Of a stretch of 64,000 nt of DNA, positions 32,693-41,130 are shown piece after piece; positions within the stretch are counted from its first letter, which is position 1, and the number at the start of each line of letters is the position of its first letter. Under the pieces are notes generated by a model. It saw nothing but the letters and a program-made list of their open reading frames with translations, did no database searches and had not been told where the DNA came from. Source of the stretch: Nitrososphaera sp. (GTDB taxonomy: Archaea; Thermoproteota; Nitrososphaeria; Nitrososphaerales; Nitrososphaeraceae); assembly GCA_029263715.1 (NCBI GenBank), contig JAJUFP010000005.1, forward strand, positions 124,001 to 188,000. Direction: 5' to 3'. The translations under genes and the position numbers were made by a program.

Positions 32693-33418
32693 GTGGCTGG
32701 CGGGAGCTCTTCAATTCTCGTCTTTGTCTTAGTCATTGCAGCGCTGTTTGCCTTGTTATACATCTCTGAATCTACGCAATCGATCTCACCCAATAAACCC
32801 AGAATAGTTCATGTTGTAAATTCAAATCTCAGCTCATCCTGTCTTAGCGTTGAGCACTATGAATCATTATTTAGCACCAAGGGCCCTATATTTGGACTCC
32901 CTTCATACGTTCCACAAGGATATGCTTTGCAGTGCATAAACGTAAGCGGCCCCAATCCTTCTGATGAGGATGCAGTTTCGCTTTACTACTTTAAGGATGA
33001 CAAGGAGTTTCAATCGAGATTCCTTCCGAAAATTGAAAAAGAAACCAATGGTCGCGCAATATATGCAAAATGGATATCGGAATTTTATGATGCCGGCGGG
33101 ATATTAGTTTATAGAGGCATAGAGTATTTTGGCCAAGACGACCCGAGATATAACGACAAGCTGAAGCATGCAGAATACGAGAGGACGATGAATTTTGATG
33201 GTGGGTCAGAACACCCTCTTATGAAATTTGCCGATGGAAATCCTGTATTGATCTCTGAGTTTGGACAGGACCAAAGCGGCAAAGATGTCAACTGGCTATT
33301 CCTATACATGGACAACAACTGGTTTATAAGAATCATTGGAACTTCAGATTCTGACGAGCTATTCAAGATGGCAGAAACAATTCATGAAACAAGCAAGACA
33401 GAAACGCATGTAAATTGA
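32693..33418 (+). CDS. Membrane-anchored extracytoplasmic hypothetical protein
   Basis: 241 residues, GTG start. One N-terminal helix (about 7-24, SILVFVLVIAALFALLYI) is followed by an outside domain with two cysteines near the N terminus and another at about 82, rich in aromatic residues (VSLYYFKDDKEF, NWLFLYMDNNWFIRIIG). The latter half resembles proteins with DUF4367/MucB-like sheets, but I cannot assign a family. It stands alone before citrate synthase. Probably a lipoprotein-like or signal-anchored surface protein. Confidence 0.65.
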   Translation: MAGGSSSILVFVLVIAALFALLYISESTQSISPNKPRIVHVVNSNLSSSCLSVEHYESLFSTKGPIFGLPSYVPQGYALQCINVSGPNPSDEDAVSLYYFKDDKEFQSRFLPKIEKETNGRAIYAKWISEFYDAGGILVYRGIEYFGQDDPRYNDKLKHAEYERTMNFDGGSEHPLMKFADGNPVLISEFGQDQSGKDVNWLFLYMDNNWFIRIIGTSDSDELFKMAETIHETSKTETHVN

Positions 33419-33511
33419 CGACTTTGTTGGGTTATCCATGTCCCTTGATCGAACAGTATTCTAGCAGAGCAGCATATTTAATATAGAAACTTTGGAGAAG
33501 AGCCTCCGTAG

Positions 33512-34693
33512 ATGGATGCAAGAAATATCGGTTTGAGGAACATCGAGGTAGCCGATACAAAGATTTGTTCCATTGATGGCGAGAATGGAAAACTGATCTA
33601 TCGTGGATTTGATATTCTGGATTTGGTTAACCATTCCACTTTTGAGGAGACTTCATACCTGCTTCTTTTTGGCGAGCTACCAAAATCCGACCAGCTGGCG
33701 GATTTTGGTAGGAGAATAAGGGAGGCCCGCTACCTTCCAGAGCCGCTCATAAAGAACCTAAAGAGCAGGCCCAAGCGCGCCCAGCCCATGGACGTGCTTC
33801 AGTCCTGTGTATCAGAGCTTGCAGACTATGACCTGAACATAGAGGATGCTTCAAAAGAGGCGCATGTCCGGCGCGCCATTACCCTCATAGCCAAGATCCC
33901 CGCCATAGTTGCGGCCTGGAACAGGATCCGGGCAGGCCAGCACATTGTTGATCCCCTAGAAGAGGGCTCGCATGCAGCAAACTTCCTGTACATGCTGCGT
34001 GGCGTCGAGCCGTCGGCAGAGGAAGCCAAGATAATGGACATCTGCCTCATACTTCATGCAGAGCACAGTTTCAATGCATCAACCTTTGCAGCAAGGGAGA
34101 TCGCCTCGACTAGGGCCCACATGTATGCTGCAGTCAGCGGTGCCATCGGCGCGCTATCCGGCGAGCTTCACGGCGGCGCCAACGTGCAGGTGATGAAGAT
34201 GCTGCTTGAAATAGGCGATGCGGCCAACGTGGAAAAGTGGGTGGCAAACCGGCTCCAGTCAGGAGGCAGGGTTATGGGTATGGGCCACGCCGTTTACCGC
34301 ACCACCGATCCCCGTGCAGACATACTTTCCAGGCTTTCAAAGGCCATCTCCAAGGAGAAGGGCAACAAATGGTACGAAATGACAGAACGTGCCGAGAAGG
34401 CCACCAAGAAGTGGATGCTTGAAAACAAAAAGCAGGCCATCTACCCCAACGTTGACCTGTACAGCGCTTCGATATACTACAGCATGGGCATCCCGATGGA
34501 TCTCAATACGCCGATATTTGCTGTCTCAAGAATATCGGGCTGGTCGGCTCACATCATAGAGGAAAAGTTTGCCGAGGCAGCCCCAAAGCCAGCTTTGTAC
34601 AGGCCCAAGGCAGTGTACATAGGCAGGTACTGCGGTCCGATGGGCTGCGAGTACGTGCCATTGCTAGAGCGGGACGGGCAGCAGATCGGCTAG
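33512..34693 (+). CDS. gltA: Citrate synthase
   Basis: 393 residues from ATG, with a box at 33475-33486 giving leaderless spacing. Signatures: DGENGKLIYRGFDI, LHAEHSFNASTFAARE (catalytic His), GMGHAVYRTTDPRA (second His and nearby Arg) and the C-terminal Arg-rich RYCGPMGCEYVP. It condenses oxaloacetate and acetyl-CoA to citrate. Followed after 29 bases by malic enzyme; together they feed and drain the TCA intermediates. Size matches archaeal type I/II short enzymes. Confidence 0.96.
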   Translation: MDARNIGLRNIEVADTKICSIDGENGKLIYRGFDILDLVNHSTFEETSYLLLFGELPKSDQLADFGRRIREARYLPEPLIKNLKSRPKRAQPMDVLQSCVSELADYDLNIEDASKEAHVRRAITLIAKIPAIVAAWNRIRAGQHIVDPLEEGSHAANFLYMLRGVEPSAEEAKIMDICLILHAEHSFNASTFAAREIASTRAHMYAAVSGAIGALSGELHGGANVQVMKMLLEIGDAANVEKWVANRLQSGGRVMGMGHAVYRTTDPRADILSRLSKAISKEKGNKWYEMTERAEKATKKWMLENKKQAIYPNVDLYSASIYYSMGIPMDLNTPIFAVSRISGWSAHIIEEKFAEAAPKPALYRPKAVYIGRYCGPMGCEYVPLLERDGQQIG

Positions 34694-34722
34694 AAATGTT
34701 GATAGGTTGATGAAAAGGCAGT

Positions 34723-35955
34723 TTGGACAAGCCAGAAGAAAAGCTGTTGCATAAAACCGAGGACCACGCCAAGCAGGAGCAGCTGACAGAAAAGCGCATC
34801 GATTATCTGGGACATGAAGCCGTGCGCCTTCACAAAAAATACCGCGGCAAGATAGAGATAAGAAGCAAGTTTCCCATACGCTCAAGCCGGGATATCAGCC
34901 TTGCATACACCCCGGGAGTGGCCGAGGTCTGCAGGGCTATCGCCTCCGATAAAGGCAAAGCATACGAATACACTTCCAAGTGGAACAACGTTGCCATAGT
35001 AACCGACGGAACCAGGACGCTTGGCTTGGGCAGCATAGGCGCCGAAGCGGCGCTCCCAGTCATGGAAGGAAAGGCGCTGCTCTACAAACAGTTTGGCAAT
35101 GTTGATGCTTTTCCCATCTGCCTGAGGACAACTGATTTTGAGGAGATAATAAGCACGGTCAAGAACATCTCTCCAGTATTTGGTGGAATAAACATCGAAG
35201 ACATCGAGACGCCAAAAGCTCTAGAGATTGTGAAGAGACTTTCAGATGAGCTGGACGTCCCGGTTTTCCACGACGACCAGCACGGAACCGCGGTAGTCAC
35301 GCTGGCTGCCCTCATCAACGCGCTGCGGCTGACCAACAGGAAATTAGGCCAGACGAGCGTATTGGTGGCCGGAGCAGGCTCCGCCGGCTACGGGATAGTC
35401 AAGATACTCAAGTTCATCGGCGTGCACGATATCACGGTGACCGACTCTCACGGCGTCATAACTAAAGACAGGGACCCGGCCACCATGAACAAGTACAAGT
35501 TCGAGCTTGCTGACATCACAAATCACAGTAATGCAACCACGCTTGCAGAAGCCATCAGGGGCAAGGACGTCTTTATCGGCGTCTCCGGTGTCAAAGACCT
35601 GCTCACGTCGGAAATGGTAAGAACCATGAACAAGAACTGCATAATATTCCCACTTACAAACCCGGACCCGGAGATACATCCGCGTCTTGCCGCCAAGGCC
35701 GGCGCCAAAGTAATAGCCACCGGCAGCTACAAGTTCGAGAACCGCGCGAACAACGCGCTGGTCTTCCCCTTCACCATGCGGGCCATACTTGACAACAGGA
35801 TACACAGGATAGACCAGCCCCTGCTTGTGGCAGTTGCCAACGCGCTTGCTGACCTGATACCAAGGGAAAAGCTCACACCATTTAACATACTTCCGGATGT
35901 CACTGACAGAAGGATTCAAGCCGCCGTCAACAGGGCAGTCCAGTCAGCCAGATGA
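34723..35955 (+). CDS. NAD(P)-dependent malic enzyme
   Basis: 410 residues, TTG start. Signatures: YTPGVAEVCRAIA, DGTRTLGLGSIGAEAALPVMEGK, FGGINIEDIETPK, VFHDDQHGTAVV for the metal/malate site, and VAGAGSAGYGIVKIL as the Rossmann motif. It oxidatively decarboxylates malate to pyruvate, or the reverse. There is no C-terminal phosphotransacetylase-like domain, unlike many bacterial forms. Likely co-transcribed with citrate synthase. The 3' end overlaps a convergent small gene by 12 bases. Confidence 0.95.
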   Translation: MDKPEEKLLHKTEDHAKQEQLTEKRIDYLGHEAVRLHKKYRGKIEIRSKFPIRSSRDISLAYTPGVAEVCRAIASDKGKAYEYTSKWNNVAIVTDGTRTLGLGSIGAEAALPVMEGKALLYKQFGNVDAFPICLRTTDFEEIISTVKNISPVFGGINIEDIETPKALEIVKRLSDELDVPVFHDDQHGTAVVTLAALINALRLTNRKLGQTSVLVAGAGSAGYGIVKILKFIGVHDITVTDSHGVITKDRDPATMNKYKFELADITNHSNATTLAEAIRGKDVFIGVSGVKDLLTSEMVRTMNKNCIIFPLTNPDPEIHPRLAAKAGAKVIATGSYKFENRANNALVFPFTMRAILDNRIHRIDQPLLVAVANALADLIPREKLTPFNILPDVTDRRIQAAVNRAVQSAR

Positions 35956-36177
35956 TCGTTCAGACTGGGTTTTGTTTTTGTACCACATCTTTGCCCGAAG
36001 CTCAGCCTGATGTTTTCTGAGTATCATGAAGGTCATCTCGTAAAAGCTGATTCCTTTTTTTCTGGACTGCAGGTCTATCCATTTCAGGCCATCGACCAGC
36101 TCCGGATCCTTTCCCGCGTTTACCACGAGATCATCTACCATCTTCATAAATTGATCATCCACATGGTCCCATGGCAT
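35944..36177 (-). CDS. Conserved small hypothetical protein
   Basis: 77 residues from ATG 36177 (MPWDHVDDQFMKMVDD). The frame stays open to 36324, but an A/T box (36199-36207) ends 21 nt before 36177, and the extra 49 residues have poor protein-like composition. Mostly helical, charged (GLKWIDLQSRKKGISFYEM). It resembles a short protein I associate with thaumarchaea, but I know no function. Convergent overlap with malic enzyme. Confidence 0.65.
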   Translation of the reverse strand: MPWDHVDDQFMKMVDDLVVNAGKDPELVDGLKWIDLQSRKKGISFYEMTFMILRKHQAELRAKMWYKNKTQSERSSG

Positions 36178-36361
36178 GCGCTCAGCTAGCAAAAAAGCAT
36201 TTTTAGGCCGCAATTCAAATCCTGTTGACCGGTTGTGTGCATTATTTTGACAAAACCAGATTATTGGAACATTTCTGAAAAGCATCAAAAACCTGTAGCA
36301 ACCTGAACCGTTCTCTGTTTTCAAATACTTAAATATATCTTCACTTTGACCTTATTGACAA

Positions 36362-36400
36362 ATGAATCAATCTGTTGTAAACGACTTGGAGGTTTTCTAG
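36362..36400 (+). CDS. 12-codon leaderless upstream ORF containing a ribosome-binding site
   Basis: ATG 36362 lies about 25 nt after a strong A/T box (about 36328-36336), the leaderless spacing. It encodes MNQSVVNDLEVF and stops at 36398-36400. Inside it lies GGAGG (36388-36392), 9 nt before the TTG start of the LLM oxidoreductase, in another frame. This looks like a leader peptide or a ribosome loading device. It may instead be a chance ORF in a short 5' leader. Confidence 0.45.
   Translation: MNQSVVNDLEVF
36388..36392 (+). promoter_or_regulatory. Strong Shine-Dalgarno site GGAGG for a TTG start
   Basis: GGAGG, 9 nt before TTG 36402. Most single genes here look leaderless with no such site, so this one stands out and fixes the start. 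Confidence 0.6.
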
Positions 36401-36401
36401 A

Positions 36402-37484
36402 TTGAGAACAAAGTTCGGATTTACACAAGGCCTCAACGTAGCTAGGCTTGGTCTTGACGAGACGCAGATCATTACTGCTTCTCAGATGGCAGACAGACTT
36501 GACTACGACTCGGTCTGGGCCATGGACCATTCAAACGTTCCACAATGGAAGAACGCGGTGGTCAACGATGCATGGCTGCTTCTTGCGGCTATCGGCGCCG
36601 TCACCAAGAACGTGGAGCTTGGCACCTGCGTTACCGACGCGATAAGAAGACACCCATCGGCCATCGCACTTTCAACCATTACACTGGACAGGATCACCAA
36701 CGGTCGCGGCGTGTTGGGCATCGGGGCCGGCGAGGCTCAGAACGTTGTCGACTTTGGCATCGAGTTCAGCAAGCCCGTTACCAAGTTCAAGGAGCAGCTT
36801 GAAGTAATTGAAAAGCTGTTTGAATCCAGTCCTGACAATCGCGTGGACTATAACGGCGAGTACTACAAGCTTATCAATGCCTGCCTGCAGGCAAAGAGCA
36901 TCAGAAAACCAAGGCCGCCGGTCTACATCGCGGCCGGTGCTCCAAAGACGCTGGAGCTGTGCGCAACCTACGGCGACGGCTGGATCCCGATTGGATACAC
37001 GCCGGAGCTGTTCAAGCACCATGCCAACATAATAAGGGATCATGCCAAGAGATTGGGCAGGGACCTGACGGACTTTCAGTTTGCCAACGACGTTGATGTG
37101 TACTTCTCCGATGACGGCGAGGAAGCCTGGCAGAAGATGAAAAACGCAGTCAAGGTAAGCCTCTACAAGCCGGAGCTTCTCAAGGTACACAACATACAGC
37201 AGGACTCGGAGTTTGACTTCCGCAGATACTTTACAGAGTACGCCATGAACAAGCCGGAGCTGATGGAGCAGATGAAAAAGGCTGCACTCCAGATACCTGA
37301 CAGCGTTGCCAGAACAGCCATCGGTGTTGGAAGCCCTGATGACGTGATTGAAATGCTTGAGCGCTTCACCAAGGCAGGCACGAACCACTTCATCATCCGG
37401 TTCTGGGGAGAGGGCTACTTCAAGAACATCGAGATGTTTGGAAAGAAGGTCATCCCCTACTTTAGGGATCAGGAAAGAAAGTAG
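36402..37484 (+). CDS. Luciferase-like (LLM) F420-dependent oxidoreductase, Mer-like
   Basis: 360 residues, TTG start set by the GGAGG site. TIM-barrel LLM signatures: KFGFTQGLNVARLG at the start, DSVWAMDHSN, ELGTCVTDAIRRHPSAIA, GRGVLGIGAGEAQNV, and PPVYIAAGAPKTLELCATYGDGW. The family includes F420-dependent methylene-tetrahydromethanopterin reductases and other F420 enzymes; the substrate is not settled by sequence. Thaumarchaea make F420. Its stop directly abuts the stop of the convergent MBL gene. Confidence 0.88.
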   Translation: MRTKFGFTQGLNVARLGLDETQIITASQMADRLDYDSVWAMDHSNVPQWKNAVVNDAWLLLAAIGAVTKNVELGTCVTDAIRRHPSAIALSTITLDRITNGRGVLGIGAGEAQNVVDFGIEFSKPVTKFKEQLEVIEKLFESSPDNRVDYNGEYYKLINACLQAKSIRKPRPPVYIAAGAPKTLELCATYGDGWIPIGYTPELFKHHANIIRDHAKRLGRDLTDFQFANDVDVYFSDDGEEAWQKMKNAVKVSLYKPELLKVHNIQQDSEFDFRRYFTEYAMNKPELMEQMKKAALQIPDSVARTAIGVGSPDDVIEMLERFTKAGTNHFIIRFWGEGYFKNIEMFGKKVIPYFRDQERK

Positions 37485-38513
37485 CTACTGAAAGGAATCA
37501 AGGGACGGCACCCTTTCTTTACCTTTTTCACCGATGGGCTGCGCATCAAAGCCCATCTTTCTCAGCGACTGGGCAAATTCTGCTGCAAATCCGTGGAAGG
37601 TATAGACTTGATCAGGGTTACACTGCCTGACGGCCTGCACAAGCTCGTTGTAGTCGCAGTGGTCGCTCAGCGGCATGACGTAGTCAAGCCCCATCATGAA
37701 CCGGTATCCGCTGCCGGCGGCCCATCCAGAGAAGCCGATGGTGATAGCACCGTACTTTTCTTTCATCTTCTTTACAAAGGCGTTTCTGCCGTGCATCAGC
37801 GGGGCAACCATCACCCACGGCCTGTGTTTTGACAGCAGGCCGTCATTTTCTACCTGCGAGCATGATACAGAGTTTTTCAGGTCGATTCCCAACTCTGAAT
37901 GCAGCGTGTTCATGGCAGCCACCGAATCATGAACGTAAACAGGATCCCAGTGGCCAAAGAATTTGGTCAAAAGCTGGGCCTTTCCAAGGGCGTATCCCAT
38001 GAGAATGACTGGAACGCCCATGTTGTACATTTCGGAGATTATCTTGTTGGTCCTGTGCACCACGTCGTCAAGGGCCGGAAAGACGTATTCTGGTCTGCCA
38101 AAGGTGGACTCGATTATCAGGATAGACGCATGGGGTATCTTGGCAGGCCGCAAAAATGCACGCTGCCGCGTCGACAGGTCGCCGGTGTAATAGACTTCAT
38201 CGCCTATCAAAAGCCCGCGTGAGCCCAGAATATGGCCGGTGTCGACCAGTTCAAATCCATCCAAACGATCTGCTGCACCGGCAATTTCGTAACCCCGCGC
38301 GCCGGCCAGAAGCGAGGTCTCTTTGGATGCAATGAGCCTTGATTTCGAATCCTTTCTGCTTTTGTGAAGGTGATCGACGTGGGCATGGGAGATGAACGTG
38401 AAATCGGAATCAGAAGAACGTGACGGATCGAGTGCAATGACGCTCCCGTTCTTCTGGCGGACATTGATTCCCGATGGGCCCCGGTAGACGCTTGTTGGCA
38501 CTTTAGCTGTCAA
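37485..38513 (-). CDS. Metallo-beta-lactamase-fold nuclease (exonuclease/RNA-processing-like)
   Basis: 342 residues, TTG start. MBL motif 2 SHAHVDHLH near residue 42, DTGHILGSRGL near 92, YTGDLSTRQRAFL near 110, then a beta-CASP-like part with MGYALGKAQLL, and SGWAAGS and LSDHCDYNEL near 265-290. It resembles DNA/RNA exonucleases of the SNM1/YSH1-related group, including DNA-ligase-associated ones, and not lactamases. No ligase is adjacent here. Likely cytosolic; DNA repair versus RNA processing is open. Confidence 0.85.
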   Translation of the reverse strand: MTAKVPTSVYRGPSGINVRQKNGSVIALDPSRSSDSDFTFISHAHVDHLHKSRKDSKSRLIASKETSLLAGARGYEIAGAADRLDGFELVDTGHILGSRGLLIGDEVYYTGDLSTRQRAFLRPAKIPHASILIIESTFGRPEYVFPALDDVVHRTNKIISEMYNMGVPVILMGYALGKAQLLTKFFGHWDPVYVHDSVAAMNTLHSELGIDLKNSVSCSQVENDGLLSKHRPWVMVAPLMHGRNAFVKKMKEKYGAITIGFSGWAAGSGYRFMMGLDYVMPLSDHCDYNELVQAVRQCNPDQVYTFHGFAAEFAQSLRKMGFDAQPIGEKGKERVPSLDSFQ

Positions 38514-38589
38514 GCAGAGAGGACAGTTAGTATTTTAACATTTAGCTAGAGATGTTTAAGAATGGGTTTTGTTTTCAGATAACACGCTT

Positions 38590-39204
38590 TTGATCAACCT
38601 AGCCATTCTTATCTCCGGACGTGGAAGCAACATGGACGCCATTCTTGCTGCGATCAGGTCTGGCACCACTAAAAATGTCAGGCCCTGTGTGGTGATCTCA
38701 AACAACCCGGAAGCGGCGGGCTTGAAGACTGCTGCCAATTACGGCGTCGCCACAAGGGTTGTGCCGCCAAACGGCCTGAAGGGCTGGGATTACGACAAAA
38801 AGATCGTCGCCGTGCTGCAGGAGTTTGATGTGACCCCGCAAAACGGCCTTGTGTGTCTTGCAGGCTTTATGCGGATAATAAGCACGGAATTTGTCAGGCA
38901 GTACCGGGGCAGGATCCTAAACATCCACCCTGCGCTGCTTCCGTCTTTTCCGGGACTTCATGCCCAGCGCCAGGCCGTGCAGTACGGCGTCAAGGTCTCT
39001 GGCTGCACAGTCCACTTTGTCGATGAGGGGGTGGACTCTGGCCCCATAATACTGCAAAAGACGGTTCCGGTTCTAGACAACGATACAGAAGAGAGCCTGT
39101 CGGCAAGGATTCTAGAGCAGGAGCATCTTGCCTATCCGGAGGCAGTAAGACTCTTTTCTGAAGGCCGCCTGCAGATTGAAGGAAGAAAGATCATAGTCAG
39201 ATGA
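38590..39204 (+). CDS. purN: Phosphoribosylglycinamide formyltransferase
   Basis: 204 residues from TTG 38590 (reading M-INLAILISGRGSN), which matches the family start; the frame opens at TTG 38569, seven codons earlier. Signatures: ISGRGSNMDAIL, LAGFMRIIS, LNIHPALLPSFPG (catalytic His) and VHFVDEGVDSGPII. It transfers formyl from formyl-THF to GAR. A six-codon ATG ORF (38562-38582) precedes it in another frame and ends just before the preferred TTG. The next gene begins on the opposite strand immediately. Confidence 0.93.
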   Translation: MINLAILISGRGSNMDAILAAIRSGTTKNVRPCVVISNNPEAAGLKTAANYGVATRVVPPNGLKGWDYDKKIVAVLQEFDVTPQNGLVCLAGFMRIISTEFVRQYRGRILNIHPALLPSFPGLHAQRQAVQYGVKVSGCTVHFVDEGVDSGPIILQKTVPVLDNDTEESLSARILEQEHLAYPEAVRLFSEGRLQIEGRKIIVR

Positions 39205-40347
39205 TCACTTTTTGTTTCGGACCAGTATCGCGCCGGCAAGACCGGCACCTATAATAGAGAACGCCAGGTACGGGCTTGCAGGGCCAAACGCGTCTGAAGA
39301 CAGCCCCACGGCAATGGGCCCGGCAGTCCAGCCGGCTCCAAACAGGGTTTCATAGATGCCTAACCTAGAGCCCATCCTTTCTGGAAGAACATTCCTTGTC
39401 ACTAGACCAAACGTGACTGGGTAAAATATGCTGGTGCCAATCCCGATCAAGATGAGGGCTGCTGCAAACGACAGTATCGTGGCAGAGGCATAGGACAGAA
39501 ACATGCCGGCAGCAGTTATTATGACTGCTGCCGCGAGTGCAGCGCTGCTGAATTTTGCTATCTTTTGTACGAAAAACAGTGTGCTAAAACGGGCAAGCCC
39601 GAACACAAAGAAGAGGATCTCGATGTTCTGGTCTGTTATCGACGCCGTCTTCATGTAAGCAGGGAATATGGCCAGCGTTACTCCAAACGTTACGGCATAG
39701 TAGATTATTACCGCGCTGACTGTAGGCACGGCCGTGATCTCTTTTCTAACGTCCTGCAGCGTCAGCATGCGATGACGATGCTCCGTGACGGAGGGTTTGC
39801 CTGATTTCACCAGCAGGGCTGTGGGCACAAGCGCGGCGGCTATTGTTACTGAGGAAATCTGGAAAAGCGTGCGGTAGTCAAAGCTGTCCAGAACCAGCTT
39901 TCCTATCAGCGGCCCGGTCATAAAGCCACCAACCCAGGCGGCGGTAAAGATGGCGATCCACTTGACCCGCTTTTCCGGCGACGAGTTGGTTGACAGGATA
40001 ACTTCTGAGGACGGCCAGTAAAGGGCATGGGCAACTCCTGCCAGCCCCCTAAACAGCATGGTTTGCGGGACAGAATCAACCATGGACAGCAGGAATATCG
40101 ACAGGACGTTTAGCGATACCCCCGATGCCAGCAGGTATGCCTTGTTGATCCTGTCCAGCATCATGCCAACAAAGAACGGTGCAAACATGTACGGCAGGTA
40201 ATTGACCATACCTATCAGGCCCACCTGGGAAAAGTCGGCGTCAAGATCTTCCTTGGCAAAAACCGGCACGATGGGCGAGTGCATTCCGTAGGTGATGCCG
40301 ACTATAGCGGCACATACTGCCACCAGCGGAACTACACGGTTTTTCAT
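39205..40347 (-). CDS. Major facilitator superfamily transporter
   Basis: 380 residues from ATG. Twelve predicted helices, a loop 2-3 motif GMMLDRINKAYLL, FRGLAGVAHALYWPSSEVI in helix 4-5, and a second half with FGLARFSTLFFVQKIAKF. The substrate is unknown; the family covers sugar, drug and organic anion carriers. It starts 8 bases after the stop of a UbiE-like methyltransferase gene, so both are co-transcribed, although a functional link is not evident. Confidence 0.9.
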   Translation of the reverse strand: MKNRVVPLVAVCAAIVGITYGMHSPIVPVFAKEDLDADFSQVGLIGMVNYLPYMFAPFFVGMMLDRINKAYLLASGVSLNVLSIFLLSMVDSVPQTMLFRGLAGVAHALYWPSSEVILSTNSSPEKRVKWIAIFTAAWVGGFMTGPLIGKLVLDSFDYRTLFQISSVTIAAALVPTALLVKSGKPSVTEHRHRMLTLQDVRKEITAVPTVSAVIIYYAVTFGVTLAIFPAYMKTASITDQNIEILFFVFGLARFSTLFFVQKIAKFSSAALAAAVIITAAGMFLSYASATILSFAAALILIGIGTSIFYPVTFGLVTRNVLPERMGSRLGIYETLFGAGWTAGPIAVGLSSDAFGPASPYLAFSIIGAGLAGAILVRNKK

Positions 40348-40354
40348 ATCACCA

Positions 40355-41056
40355 TCATTTGTAGGCGGCGATCATCACTGCGCCACCCAGCATCCCCTTG
40401 TCCATTTGCACGGTTGAGAACTTGGTCTTTAGCATGGATTCCAGCTGGGAGTTCTGCGGCCAGCGCAAAAATGTCCCGTAAAGCGTTCTGAACTTGAGGC
40501 CGGCCTTTCCTGCAGCCAGGTAGGCAGAGATGCCAAGAAAATACTTTAGGTATGCGGCGACCATGGACCGTATGACAGGATTGTCCGGCTTTCCCAAGTC
40601 CACTATTATCAACCTGCCCCCGGTTTTGAGGACCCGGTGCATCTCTGATATTGCCTGCGGCAGGTCGATGGCATCTCTGAGGGAGTAGCCGCACATGACT
40701 GCATCAAAGGTATTATCCTGGAAGGGCATGTATTCAAAAACTCCTGAAGAAAGCGACCGGTTGACCTCTGGCCCAAAAAAATTTCTGACGTTGGCAAGCA
40801 TCTCCGGGATCGGGTCGTACATCACCACCCGTGCGTCGCCGCCTGCCTCGGCCAGAGCGACTCGAGACATGTTCCCAAAACCGGAACCTGCATCCAGCAC
40901 AAGGTTTCCGGGTTTTACCCTGCCCCGGATGGCCCGTTGTCGGTACTCCTCGTCCTTGCCAAGGGAGATGACCCGGTTGACCCTGTCATATACGGGGACT
41001 ATGGTCCGCAGTACATCTATTACTTCGCCCCAGTAGCGCCGGCCAAGGCCAGACAA
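40355..41056 (-). CDS. UbiE/COQ5-like class I methyltransferase
   Basis: 233 residues, TTG start. Motif I LVLDAGSGFGNMSRVAL near 53, motif II AVMCGYSLRDAID and GGRLIIVDLGKPDNP near 150, features of menaquinone/ubiquinone C-methyltransferases (YDRVNRVISLGKDEEYRQRAI at the N terminus). It could methylate a respiratory quinone or a related aromatic; thaumarchaea use menaquinones. Divergent from the helicase gene across 74 bases, and operonic with an MFS transporter. Confidence 0.88.
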   Translation of the reverse strand: MSGLGRRYWGEVIDVLRTIVPVYDRVNRVISLGKDEEYRQRAIRGRVKPGNLVLDAGSGFGNMSRVALAEAGGDARVVMYDPIPEMLANVRNFFGPEVNRSLSSGVFEYMPFQDNTFDAVMCGYSLRDAIDLPQAISEMHRVLKTGGRLIIVDLGKPDNPVIRSMVAAYLKYFLGISAYLAAGKAGLKFRTLYGTFLRWPQNSQLESMLKTKFSTVQMDKGMLGGAVMIAAYK

Positions 41057-41130
41057 ATCGAAACAGACAGGGGCATGGCCATTATTGTATATAGCGGAAA
41101 AAATTTATCCAGCAAGGACGCGTCGGCGTT

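Noticed and set aside
36672..37388. 238-codon minus-strand ORF inside the LLM gene
   Set aside because: Mirror of a well conserved TIM-barrel protein; composition unlike a real protein.
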